From Methylococcaceae bacterium UBA1147 (GTDB lineage Bacteria > Pseudomonadota > Gammaproteobacteria > Methylococcales > UBA1147), in the NCBI GenBank assembly GCA_002311315.1, contig DBZZ01000052.1, positions 17,737 to 27,602 on the forward strand: a stretch of 9,866 nucleotides of DNA. Direction: 5' to 3'. Positions within the stretch are counted from its first letter, which is position 1. Every line of letters starts with the position of its first letter. Position numbers and translations under genes: made by a program. The notes under the pieces were generated by a model, which saw only the letters and a program-made list of their open reading frames with translations, was not told the origin of the DNA and searched no databases. Below are positions 1 through 6,123 of this stretch, piece after piece.

Positions 1-262
1 CGACACTAATGTTGCTGCAGATATAGATTGAATCGGAGCGTAACAAGTCCTTAAGAAAGGGTATGTCCATCGCCTGACGCTTTATGTTGTCGAGAATCGG
101 CTCCTCGAGGTATTTTGTCCCGATTCGGTAGTCGCCGGAATAATGAAACCATGTGTCTCGAGGCAACCAATTGGCTACGGTGGTCTTGCCAACGCCGGAC
201 ATTCCGAGAAGCGTAATTCGTTTCGACGGACAATCAAGAAATTCTCCCAGACTCATGCGCAT
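1..262 (-). CDS. P-loop NTPase of unknown function (5' part; runs off left edge)
   Basis: Reading the minus strand gives an open frame of about 87 residues up to the window edge, so the C-terminal part is missing. With the ATG at 262, residues 20-27 are GMSGVGKT, a textbook Walker A motif, preceded by a hydrophobic strand (RITLL). The residues after it (WFHYSGDYRIGTKY, then a segment rich in Asp, Lys and Leu ending in DSIYICSN) resemble a conserved gammaproteobacterial ATPase-like protein that I recall only as uncharacterised. Nucleotide binding is therefore well supported, but reaction and substrate are unknown. The start is uncertain. ATG 262 has a weak GGGA 10 bases upstream. ATG 256 (MSLGEFL) is equally plausible and fits the N-terminus I recall for the family. 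The frame also stays open up to about 400, with a further ATG at 358. A TACAAT hexamer (minus strand, 313-318) could be a -10 box favouring the shorter forms. The gene is the nearest one on the left side of dif. Confidence 0.85.
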   Translation of the reverse strand, partial: MRMSLGEFLDCPSKRITLLGMSGVGKTTVANWLPRDTWFHYSGDYRIGTKYLEEPILDNIKRQAMDIPFLKDLLRSDSIYICSNISV

Positions 263-434
263 GATTGATTGATCCCAGGTGTTTGCGAATTGATTGAGTG
301 GTAACCGGATAAATTGTAGCTCGACGAATTGCAGCGGGCTGCAACGATAGGGACGCATTCTACCAGCATCGCTGACCGAAAAGGTCAGGGGGTGGGTGCG
401 TTATTTCAAACCCCACTACGCAGATCAATCATCT

Positions 435-462
435 ACTGCGCATAATGTATATTATGTTAAAT
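435..462 (+). other. dif: dif site (XerC/XerD chromosome-dimer resolution site)
   Basis: The 28 bases read as three parts: left arm ACTGCGCATAA (435-445), central region TGTATA (446-451) and right arm TTATGTTAAAT (452-462). Compared with the E. coli dif site as I know it, the central hexamer and the XerD arm are identical, and the XerC arm differs only in its first two bases (GG in E. coli, AC here), giving 26 of 28 identical. XerC binds the left arm and XerD the right arm; FtsK arriving at the septum activates XerD to start strand exchange, turning a chromosome dimer into two monomers. A site this close to consensus is very unlikely by chance and marks the replication terminus. Orientation is given with the XerC arm on the left. 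Confidence 0.95.
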
Positions 463-574
463 AGATGAAGTCAGACGGGCGGTCGAAAACCTAAGGCCGG
501 TGAACCTGGCCGCCTCGCTTTGCCGATATGGACATGCAAACTACAAACGGAGACCGAATCCCCTGCTCACAGCA

Positions 575-590
575 GCCCGGCTTTCCGGGC
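575..590. repeat. Short GC-rich inverted repeat
   Basis: GCCCGG at 575-580 and CCGGGC at 585-590 form a perfect 6-bp stem with a 4-base loop. It lies about 55 bases downstream of the DUF1244 stop codon on the minus strand, so it could help end or stabilise that transcript. No T run follows on either strand, so intrinsic termination is not shown. Confidence 0.35.
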
Positions 591-643
591 CATTCCATCG
601 CCTGGGCTTCGCAGTGGCGCGGATTCACCCTGTTTCTCCAGTA

Positions 644-940
644 TTACTGTTTTTTTGCCTGCTGCCTGGTCTGGTAGGCTTCCATTTGCTCCGCAGTTGC
701 ATCGGTCTGGTGTTTATCCTTCCATTCCTCGTAAGGCATGCCGTAAACCAATTCACGCGCCTTTCCATAGTCGATTTCCACGCCCCGTTCTTCGGCAGCC
801 ACAAGGTACCACTTCGAAAGACAGTTCCTGCAAAAATCGGCAAGGATCATAAGGTCCATGTTCTGAAGGTTGGGGTGCGACTGGAAATGCTGGATCAGTC
901 TTCTGAAAACGGCGGCTTCAATTTCTGTTTGCTTGTCCAA
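644..940 (-). CDS. DUF1244 domain protein
   Basis: This 98-residue protein matches the DUF1244 family almost throughout. It begins with an acidic helix (TEIEAAVFRRLIQHF), continues with the characteristic CRNCLSKWY segment (C37, C40) and then the hallmark ELVYGMPYEEWK near residues 63-74, followed by a Gln/Lys-rich tail. The function of the family is unknown to me. The C-x-x-C spacing could suggest metal binding or redox chemistry, but that is inference. The protein has no signal peptide or membrane segment and should be cytosolic. The only usable start is TTG at 940: a GGAG Shine-Dalgarno sequence lies 8 bases upstream (949-952), and an in-frame stop occurs a few codons further up, excluding longer forms. 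It is transcribed toward dif from a promoter candidate at 1003-1032 and appears to be a single-gene unit. Confidence 0.93.
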   Translation of the reverse strand: MDKQTEIEAAVFRRLIQHFQSHPNLQNMDLMILADFCRNCLSKWYLVAAEERGVEIDYGKARELVYGMPYEEWKDKHQTDATAEQMEAYQTRQQAKKQ

Positions 941-1002
941 GGCGAATACTCCGGTCTATATAGTAGTGGTCAGGTCTGCATGAAAACGTTTCGATCAGTG
1001 GA

Positions 1003-1032
1003 ATTATAACGGCAAGAGCTGTGCGCGACCAA
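1003..1032 (-). promoter_or_regulatory. Candidate sigma-70 promoter of the DUF1244 gene
   Basis: On the minus strand, TTGGTC (1032-1027) is followed after 18 bases by a perfect -10 box TATAAT (1008-1003). Transcription would start near 996, giving a leader of about 56 bases that includes the GGAG ribosome binding site before the TTG start at 940. The -35 box keeps only the TTG core. Confidence 0.5.
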
Positions 1033-1066
1033 AGACAGGTCAGCCTGCGCTTGTTGTGCTGTTTCC

Positions 1067-1095
1067 TTCTGGTATTCACGCAATACCCGTATAAT
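1067..1095 (+). promoter_or_regulatory. Candidate sigma-70 promoter of the yciB cluster
   Basis: A perfect -10 box TATAAT lies at 1090-1095. The hexamer 17 bases upstream, TTCTGG (1067-1072), is a poor -35 box, so this promoter would be weak or need an activator. It would give a leader of about 168 bases before the yciB start codon. Confidence 0.4.
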
Positions 1096-1137
1096 GCGCT
1101 TTTCGTTTCATTCTTGACTGGTCATTTCATTGTTACA

Positions 1138-1187
1138 GGGGTTCCTGCCCCCGTCATTCTGACAAAAGGCCACCGACCCCCGCCTTT
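1138..1187 (+). promoter_or_regulatory. Two hairpins in the putative yciB leader
   Basis: The first can form from GGGG (1138-1141) with CCCC (1148-1151), loop 6. The second can form from AAAGGC (1165-1170) with GCCTTT (1182-1187), loop 11. The C-run at 1177-1181 inside the second loop could instead pair with the G-run at 1138-1141, so alternative folds exist. No T run follows on the plus strand; any regulatory role is inference. Confidence 0.25.
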
Positions 1188-1269
1188 CAAAGCAACAAGA
1201 ACCCACTATTGAATTGTCAGTCTGCCTGATTCGAATGGATCCTGTTTCACTTAACACAGCAAAACGCCC

Positions 1270-1821
1270 ATGAAGTTTCTTTTTGATTTCTTTCCGATCC
1301 TTTTGTTCTTTTTTGCCTACAAGTTCTACGGCATCTTCATTGCAACAGCCGTTGCCATCGGTGCCACGGTTGCACAAGTCACCTGGGGCTGGTTCAGGCA
1401 CCGAAAGGTTCAAAGAATGCAGCTGATCACGCTGGCCATAATTGTGGTGTTTGGTGGCGCAACTCTGTTGCTGAAGGACGAAATCTTTATCAAATGGAAA
1501 CCGTCAGTCATCAACTGGCTGTTTGGCCTGGTTTTCCTCGGCAGCCAATTTATCGGCGAACAACCCATGGTTCAACGAATGATGGGGACCAATCTGAGTC
1601 TACCCAAGCTGATCTGGAGCCGTCTTAACCTAATGTGGGCTGTATTCTTCATCCTGCTCGGTTCTGCAAACCTTTTCGTCATGTACAATTTCGATACCAA
1701 TACCTGGGTGAACTTCAAACTGTTCGGCATGTTCGGTTTGATGCTGCTTTTTGTATTTGCTCAAGCCATCTATCTGTCCCGGTATGTAACCGAAGAACCT
1801 GAAACAAAAATCGAGGAGTAA
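1270..1821 (+). CDS. yciB: Inner membrane septation protein YciB (IspZ/septation protein A family)
   Basis: The 183-residue product is almost entirely hydrophobic with about five or six predicted membrane spans, and the usual family length is about 180. The N-terminus (MKFLFDFFPILLFFFAYKFY, followed by GIFIATA) and the later FLGSQFIGEQPMVQRMMG and LPKLIWSRLNLMWAVFF segments are characteristic of the YciB family. YciB sits in the inner membrane; family members are linked to cell-envelope synthesis and division, and loss of the Shigella homologue was reported to disturb septation. The exact biochemical role is not settled. ATG 1270 is chosen because it gives the family-typical N-terminus, although no good Shine-Dalgarno sequence precedes it. 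It is the first gene of a plus-strand cluster, and the next gene starts 3 bases after its stop. Confidence 0.95.
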   Translation: MKFLFDFFPILLFFFAYKFYGIFIATAVAIGATVAQVTWGWFRHRKVQRMQLITLAIIVVFGGATLLLKDEIFIKWKPSVINWLFGLVFLGSQFIGEQPMVQRMMGTNLSLPKLIWSRLNLMWAVFFILLGSANLFVMYNFDTNTWVNFKLFGMFGLMLLFVFAQAIYLSRYVTEEPETKIEE

Positions 1822-1824
1822 CCC

Positions 1825-2127
1825 GTGTTATATGCGATCATCTGCCAGGATGTGGACAACAGCCTGGAAGCCAGAAAGGCGACCCGCCCCGCTCATCTTG
1901 AACGGTTGGAAAAACTGCAGGACGAAGGCCGGCTAATCATCGCTGGACCACACCCCAATATCGATTCTGAGGACCCGGGGCAAGCCGGTTTCTCCGGCAG
2001 CCTGATCCTTGCCGAATTCGGCAGTCTCACTGACGCCCAGGCCTGGGCAGACGCGGATCCGTACCAGGCTGCGGGTGTGTATGCCAATGTCATCATCAAG
2101 CCTTTCAAAAAAGTGTTCCCGCAGTGA
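1825..2127 (+). CDS. YciI family protein
   Basis: This 100-residue protein has the YciI fold signature: an N-terminal strand (MLYAIICQDV), a helix carrying the conserved RPAHLERL with His24, the strand RLIIAGPHP, and near the C-terminus the stretch ending ADADPYQAAGVY followed by the strand ANVIIKPFKKV. YciI proteins are small, dimeric ferredoxin-like proteins related to muconolactone isomerase-type and dehalogenase folds; the conserved His and Asp suggest an active site, but no substrate is established. It starts with GTG at 1825. A strong GAGGAG (1813-1818), inside the last codons of yciB, serves as ribosome binding site and implies coupled translation. The yciB-yciI pairing is common in gammaproteobacteria. 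Its stop overlaps the next start as GTGA. Confidence 0.93.
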   Translation: MLYAIICQDVDNSLEARKATRPAHLERLEKLQDEGRLIIAGPHPNIDSEDPGQAGFSGSLILAEFGSLTDAQAWADADPYQAAGVYANVIIKPFKKVFPQ

Positions 2128-2405
2128 CCCGCGTCGAAAAGATCGAAGCACGTCTGCAGCAGGCACTGAATCCAGAACACCTTGAGCTGACCGACGACAG
2201 CCAATCTCATGTAGGCCATGCCGGCACCAAGGAACATGGCGGAGGGCATTTTTTCGCGACCGTCGTTTCAACGGTATTCGAGGGAAAGAACCTTGTTCAG
2301 CGTCATCAGCTCGTCTATCGGGCGCTCGGCGATCTTATGCAATCAGACATCCACGCTTTAGGAATCAAGGCTTATACCCCGAATGAAATCATCAAACCAG
2401 AATAA
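2124..2405 (+). CDS. BolA family protein
   Basis: The 93-residue product has the BolA pattern: an N-terminal helix (RVEKIEARLQQAL), the strand HLELTDDSQSHVGHAG, the GGGHFFATVVS core and the conserved FEGKNLVQRHQLVYRAL with the invariant His61. BolA proteins bind monothiol glutaredoxins and share a [2Fe-2S] cluster through the conserved His; E. coli BolA also acts in morphology and transcription. This copy has no cysteine, so its ligands would be histidines (H29, H32, H38, H42, H61), which fits an H-type BolA. The start is GTG at 2124, overlapping the yciI stop in GTGA, a typical translational coupling arrangement. The last 23 bases overlap the start of the parvulin gene. Whether it is orthologous to bolA itself or a paralogue cannot be decided here. 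Confidence 0.93.
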   Translation: MTRVEKIEARLQQALNPEHLELTDDSQSHVGHAGTKEHGGGHFFATVVSTVFEGKNLVQRHQLVYRALGDLMQSDIHALGIKAYTPNEIIKPE

Positions 2406-3285
2406 TTCTTCAATCCGTTACCTGCTCCCTTTACTGGCCGGTGTTTCTTTGCTCTTGTTCGTCGGTTGCGAACAAACGACCCCGTCCAGTTTAGGCTTTG
2501 CCCCCCTCCCTGGATCGGGAAAACCTGTGGCGCGGGTGAATGGTGCGGTGATTACCGAAGACAGTCTCGAACTTCTTGAACGAACCTACCGGGGAGCCAA
2601 TTTCACCCGTGAAGGCCTGCTCGGAGAATTGATCAAGCGCGAACTGCTGTATCAGGAAGCTGTACAGAAGAATCTTCTTGAACACGCCGCCGTGGTTCGC
2701 CAACTGGATACTGCCCGTCGCTCGATTCTTTCCAAGGCGGCCGTTGAAGACATTTTTGCCAACGCACCCCTTTCACTAGAAGATATTCAGAAAGTCTATG
2801 ATGCGACCTACTCGGCCGACGGGTCGAGTGAATACAAGGCACGCCACATTCTTTTGAAAACCCGCGAACAAGCGCTAGAAATTATTGGCGAACTGCAAAA
2901 AGGCGGCGATTTCCAAGGGCTGGCGAATGATCATTCAACGGGGCCGAGTGGTCCTGGGGGTGGTGACTTGGGATGGTTCGGACCGAGCCAAATGGTCGGG
3001 GGGTTCGCGGATGCGGTCGTTGCATTGCAGAACGGCGAATTCTCCGGCGAGCCGATTCAGACACAATTCGGCTGGCACGTGATTCTTCGAGAAGATTCAC
3101 GGAATCTGACCCCTCCGGCGTTTGATTCGGTCAAGGACAAGATCAAGAGCCAATTACAGCGAAAGATTCTCGACACTCATTTGCAGAAATTGCAGAAGAA
3201 TGCAACGATTGAAATCGTCGCTGAAACGGTTCAACTGCCTGCTAACCCGGCTGCCGGAACTCCGGAGGAAGTACAAAACCTCTGA
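2383..3285 (+). CDS. Parvulin-type peptidyl-prolyl isomerase, probable lipoprotein (PpiC/PrsA-like)
   Basis: The 300-residue protein starts with a short polar n-region, a hydrophobic stretch (residues 13-27) and a lipobox-like LFVGC, so Cys29 is probably lipidated. It would then act in the periplasm, attached to a membrane. Residues 48-130 form a helical SurA-N-like chaperone segment beginning VARVNGAVITEDSLELL. The parvulin domain spans about 150-240, with ARHILLKT (His155), the GPSGPGGGDLGWF loop, QMVGGFADAV and FGWHVILRE (His232). Such enzymes speed cis-trans isomerisation at proline and assist folding of exported proteins. The lipobox has Phe at -3, which is not ideal, so a cleaved or anchored signal remains possible. 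ATG 2383 lies within bolA, a 23-base overlap, and is needed for a complete signal sequence. It is the last gene of the cluster. Confidence 0.93.
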   Translation: MKSSNQNNSSIRYLLPLLAGVSLLLFVGCEQTTPSSLGFAPLPGSGKPVARVNGAVITEDSLELLERTYRGANFTREGLLGELIKRELLYQEAVQKNLLEHAAVVRQLDTARRSILSKAAVEDIFANAPLSLEDIQKVYDATYSADGSSEYKARHILLKTREQALEIIGELQKGGDFQGLANDHSTGPSGPGGGDLGWFGPSQMVGGFADAVVALQNGEFSGEPIQTQFGWHVILREDSRNLTPPAFDSVKDKIKSQLQRKILDTHLQKLQKNATIEIVAETVQLPANPAAGTPEEVQNL

Positions 3286-3350
3286 TTCGCAGTCTCCGCA
3301 GGCCGATTGGCTGCTCCCGCGACCCTTGCCGAGCTAAACCCTTTTGGCGC
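3286..3350. other. Short convergent intergenic gap
   Basis: The 65 bases between the stops of the parvulin gene and ligA must end transcription from both sides. Only a weak inverted repeat GCTAA (3333-3337) / TTAGC (3351-3355), with 13 bases between, is visible. It has no T run, so termination here may be rho-dependent. Confidence 0.4.
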
Positions 3351-5363
3351 TTAGCGGATCAGCGAAAGGAAGTCTTCTTCAGACAGAATTTCAACATCCA
3401 GGTCCAGCGCCTTGCTGGCTTTTGAACCCGGGTTGTCCCCGACGACTAGATAGTCGGTTTTGGACGAAAGGCTCGCGCTGATTCTTGCTCCAAGTTTCTT
3501 GAGTTCCTGTTTCGCCTGGTCGCGAGGCATCGAATCGAGGGTTCCCGTGAGCACGAAACTCTGGCCGGCCAGTGGCTGGTGGAGCGTATCCTTGATCGTC
3601 CTGACGGCTTGCCAGGTGATTCCGGCCGCCACCAGCTGCTCGGTTACTTTTCGGTTCGATGGTTGATCGAAGAAATGGCGGATGTTTCTGGCTACGACCG
3701 GACCGATGCCGGGTAATTCCATCAGGCTGTCTTCATCAGCATCCATGATGGCTTCCAACGAACCCAGGCGTTGTTCCAGTAGCTGGGCGGTGGCCTCCCC
3801 GACATCGCGGAGTCCGAATGCATGAATGAACCGAGCCAGAGTGGTCTTTTTGCTGTTTTCTATGGCCTGAACAAGGTTCTCGGCAGATTTCCTGCCCATT
3901 CGTTCCAGGCCCTTCAGTCGGTCGACGTCGAGCCGGTACAAATCGGCCACGCTGTCGATCATCTTACGCTCGATCAGCTGGCTGATCCGCTTGTCTCCCA
4001 GGCCTTCAATGTCCATGGCTTTGCGGGATGCGAAATGCTTGATCATTTCCCTGTGTTGGGCCGGACAGGCCAGGCCGCCGCTACATCGGATTGTGCTTTC
4101 CCCGGCAACCGTTTCCACGGCTGACCCGCAGATTGGGCATCGAGATGGCATAGCAAATGGGCTGGCACCCGGCTTTCGATGTTCCATCACCACCCTCGCC
4201 ACTTCCGGGATCACGTCCCCGGCTCGGCGAACGACCACGGTATCACCCTTGCGGACGTCCTTTCGACGGACTTCATCTGCGTTATGCAGTGTTGCGTTGG
4301 TGACCGTGACTCCTCCAACTTCTACTGGCCGTAATCGTGCCACGGGTGTGAGCGCGCCGGTGCGACCCACCTGAACATCAATGTCCGCGACAACGGACAA
4401 GGCTTCTTCCGCAGGAAACTTGCGAGCAATGGCCCAGCGCGGAGCTCTAGCGATGAAACCCAGACGCTCCTGCAAGGCAAAGTTGTCTACTTTGTAGACG
4501 ACGCCGTCGATCTCATAATCAAGTGCCACCCTTTTCTCCTGCAAGCGCTGGAAATATTCCCTGCAAGCTTCAATGCCTTGTACGATTTGCCCTTCAGGAC
4601 ATACCGGCAATCCCCAGGAACGCATGAGTTGCAGCATTTTCCAGTGGGATTTGGGGCGAAGTTGGTCGACAAATACGCCGTGGCCATAGCAAAAGAAATC
4701 CAGTGGGCGGGTTGCCGTTATCCTGGAATCCAGCTGCCGGAGGCTGCCCGCGGCGGCATTTCTTGGGTTGGCGAACTCCTTCATCCCGGTTGCTCTACAA
4801 CGCTGGTTCAGGGCCAGGAAACCCTTTTTCGGCATGAAAATTTCTCCCCGTATTTCAATAAACTGAGGAATTTTCTTTCCATTTAACTTTAACGGAATAG
4901 AGCGAATCGTTTGGACGTTTCTGGTGACGTTTTCACCCACCTGGCCGTCCCCGCGGGTTGCCGCACGAAGCAGAATCGCATGTTCATACACAAGACTGAT
5001 CGCGAGTCCGTCGAGTTTGGGTTCGGCAAGGTACTCAATCCTTTCCGTATCCAGTCGCTCTCGAAGCCTTTTATCAAAGGCGATCAGCTCGTCGTCCGAT
5101 AGCGCGTTGTCCAGCGACAGCATGGGAACTTCATGGCTGACTGGATCGAAGCCCTTGAGCGGTTCCGCTCCCATTCTTTCGGTTGGTGAATCCGGCGTGC
5201 GAAAGGCTGGATAGGCTTGTTCTAGCTCCTGTAATTCCCGAAACAGGCGGTCGTATTCTGCATCGCTGACCTGGGGTGAGTCATACTGGTGATAATGTGA
5301 ATTGTGCCGGTTAATGGCCAGTCTCAATTCATCGATCCTTTCCCGAATGAACTCCTCTGACAT
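3351..5363 (-). CDS. ligA: NAD+-dependent DNA ligase LigA
   Basis: This 670-residue protein is full length (671 in E. coli). LigA seals nicks in DNA using NAD+ and joins Okazaki fragments. Domains seen in order: the Ia NAD-binding helices (1-70, with HYHQYDSPQVSDAEYD), the adenylation domain with the nucleophile Lys116 in KLDG (116-119), the conserved EIRGEIFMP (170-178) and LDYEIDGVVYKVD (281-293), an OB fold from about 318, four zinc cysteines C409, C412, C427 and C433, helix-hairpin-helix repeats (about 445-580), and a C-terminal BRCT domain (about 598-670). All key residues are present. The gene lies 16 bases after zipA and is the last of smc-zipA-ligA. No clear Shine-Dalgarno sequence precedes the ATG at 5363, so translation may depend on coupling to zipA. 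Confidence 0.99.
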   Translation of the reverse strand: MSEEFIRERIDELRLAINRHNSHYHQYDSPQVSDAEYDRLFRELQELEQAYPAFRTPDSPTERMGAEPLKGFDPVSHEVPMLSLDNALSDDELIAFDKRLRERLDTERIEYLAEPKLDGLAISLVYEHAILLRAATRGDGQVGENVTRNVQTIRSIPLKLNGKKIPQFIEIRGEIFMPKKGFLALNQRCRATGMKEFANPRNAAAGSLRQLDSRITATRPLDFFCYGHGVFVDQLRPKSHWKMLQLMRSWGLPVCPEGQIVQGIEACREYFQRLQEKRVALDYEIDGVVYKVDNFALQERLGFIARAPRWAIARKFPAEEALSVVADIDVQVGRTGALTPVARLRPVEVGGVTVTNATLHNADEVRRKDVRKGDTVVVRRAGDVIPEVARVVMEHRKPGASPFAMPSRCPICGSAVETVAGESTIRCSGGLACPAQHREMIKHFASRKAMDIEGLGDKRISQLIERKMIDSVADLYRLDVDRLKGLERMGRKSAENLVQAIENSKKTTLARFIHAFGLRDVGEATAQLLEQRLGSLEAIMDADEDSLMELPGIGPVVARNIRHFFDQPSNRKVTEQLVAAGITWQAVRTIKDTLHQPLAGQSFVLTGTLDSMPRDQAKQELKKLGARISASLSSKTDYLVVGDNPGSKASKALDLDVEILSEEDFLSLIR

Positions 5364-5379
5364 TGTTGATTGGACGAGT

Positions 5380-6123
5380 TTAATCCCTGGACCCGGTATA
5401 CAGATCTGCCTGGACTGGCCACAACGATTTCCTGATGATCTGGATATTTTTATCAGTTAGTATCCGGTTCTCCGAGCCAAGCAGTTCACCATCCAGGTTT
5501 GCAGCTAGCACCCGGGCGACACTGAGCATTTCGTTGAACGATTCCAGTGGCTGACTACAGGCAGATACCTGCAGGAAAAGGACGACTCCCGGGGTTGAAA
5601 ACCCGCCAGCATCGCCGTTCGGGAAGGTGCCAGGTTCGACCAGATTAACGACACTGTACAGGATCTCTGCGCGGGTCGAATGGTTCCGGTGGAAAATATC
5701 CATGGCACCGAATTCAAGGCCTGCCGACTGCAGTGTCCGAAGCAGAGCACCTCCTTCGAAACCAGAAGGGGCTCGTGACCTGAGCTTGATCTGGATGATT
5801 TCTGGAGGGCTGCATGGCTGTTCAGCAATGTCTTCCCGCATCGGTATGCCTTCCTCCGTTTGCGGCCGAATCTTGATTTCGGTATCCGGAGCAAACAGCG
5901 GATCTGATCGATCGTTCCAGATTGAGGGAAGATCCGGTTCGACCGATTCGCCGTCGAGGTTTGTGGTGATTGACAGGTTATCGGTTTCGGGATGTTTCTG
6001 CTCCAGGTCCTGAGCCAGGGCCTTTTTTCGGCTTCGCGCTCTGAGGCTTCCCGCAACATAGACCCCGGTAACAACAACGATACCGAGTACCGCCAGAACC
6101 CAGCGAAACATTTCGATGTCCAT
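5380..6123 (-). CDS. zipA: Cell division protein ZipA
   Basis: The 247-residue protein has the ZipA plan: a very short periplasmic N-terminus, one membrane anchor (about residues 6-26, WVLAVLGIVVVTGVYVAGSL), a basic stretch RARSRKK, an acidic and Pro-rich linker (about 35-108), and the C-terminal FtsZ-binding domain (about 108-240) with IIQIKLRSRAPSGFEGGALL, LEFGAMDIFHRN, the loop from EPGTFPN to FSTPGVVLFLQV, and the final helix region. ZipA tethers FtsZ filaments to the inner membrane and helps recruit later division proteins. The linker is short; E. coli ZipA is about 328 residues. The ATG at 6123 follows the smc stop with no intervening base, so translation is probably coupled. The smc-zipA-ligA order is the known gammaproteobacterial arrangement and supports the call. 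Confidence 0.96.
   Translation of the reverse strand: MDIEMFRWVLAVLGIVVVTGVYVAGSLRARSRKKALAQDLEQKHPETDNLSITTNLDGESVEPDLPSIWNDRSDPLFAPDTEIKIRPQTEEGIPMREDIAEQPCSPPEIIQIKLRSRAPSGFEGGALLRTLQSAGLEFGAMDIFHRNHSTRAEILYSVVNLVEPGTFPNGDAGGFSTPGVVLFLQVSACSQPLESFNEMLSVARVLAANLDGELLGSENRILTDKNIQIIRKSLWPVQADLYTGSRD

Larger units (their letters stand above)
263..643. other. Non-coding interval around dif
   Basis: This 381-base stretch lies between the start of the P-loop gene and the stop of the DUF1244 gene, both on the minus strand. It contains the dif site and several small inverted repeats. One is CTGACC/GGTCAG (372-388, 5-base loop), one is GTGGG/CCCAC (392-416), and one is GCCCGG/CCGGGC (575-590, 4-base loop). 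None is followed by a clear T run, so I do not call a rho-independent terminator. Part of the left side (263-358) could belong to the P-loop gene if its upstream ATG is used. The plus-strand frame beginning with GTG near 500 is open but runs opposite the DUF1244 gene and resembles no family. Confidence 0.6.
941..1269. other. Divergent regulatory region between DUF1244 gene and yciB
   Basis: This 329-base gap separates two genes transcribed away from each other. It contains a perfect TATAAT on each strand (minus 1003-1008, plus 1090-1095), annotated separately as promoter candidates. The part from about 1100 to 1269 would be an unusually long untranslated leader for yciB and holds two GC-rich inverted repeats. 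Open frames here show no family resemblance and lack ribosome binding sites, so I call no gene. Confidence 0.55.

Noticed and set aside
51..233. 60-codon minus-strand frame at the left edge
   Set aside because: It is another frame of the P-loop gene; the Walker A motif and family-like residues lie in the adjacent frame.
637..657. CAGTATTACTG followed by a T run as a plus-strand terminator
   Set aside because: The palindrome leaves almost no loop, giving at most a three-pair stem, and no plus-strand gene precedes it.
500..1009. Long plus-strand open frame (GTG start, about 169 codons) opposite the DUF1244 gene
   Set aside because: It lies antisense to a clearly recognised DUF1244 protein, resembles no family I know, and lacks a ribosome binding site.
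1021..1212. Possible small plus-strand gene ahead of yciB
   Set aside because: No ribosome binding site, no recognisable protein, and it spans the best promoter candidate for yciB.
3333..3355. GCTAA/TTAGC repeat as bidirectional terminator between the parvulin gene and ligA
   Set aside because: The stem is only five AT-containing pairs with a 13-base loop and no T run on either strand.
5505..6077. 190-codon minus-strand frame inside zipA
   Set aside because: It is an alternative frame within zipA with Arg/Ser-rich, unprotein-like composition; the zipA frame carries the recognised domains.
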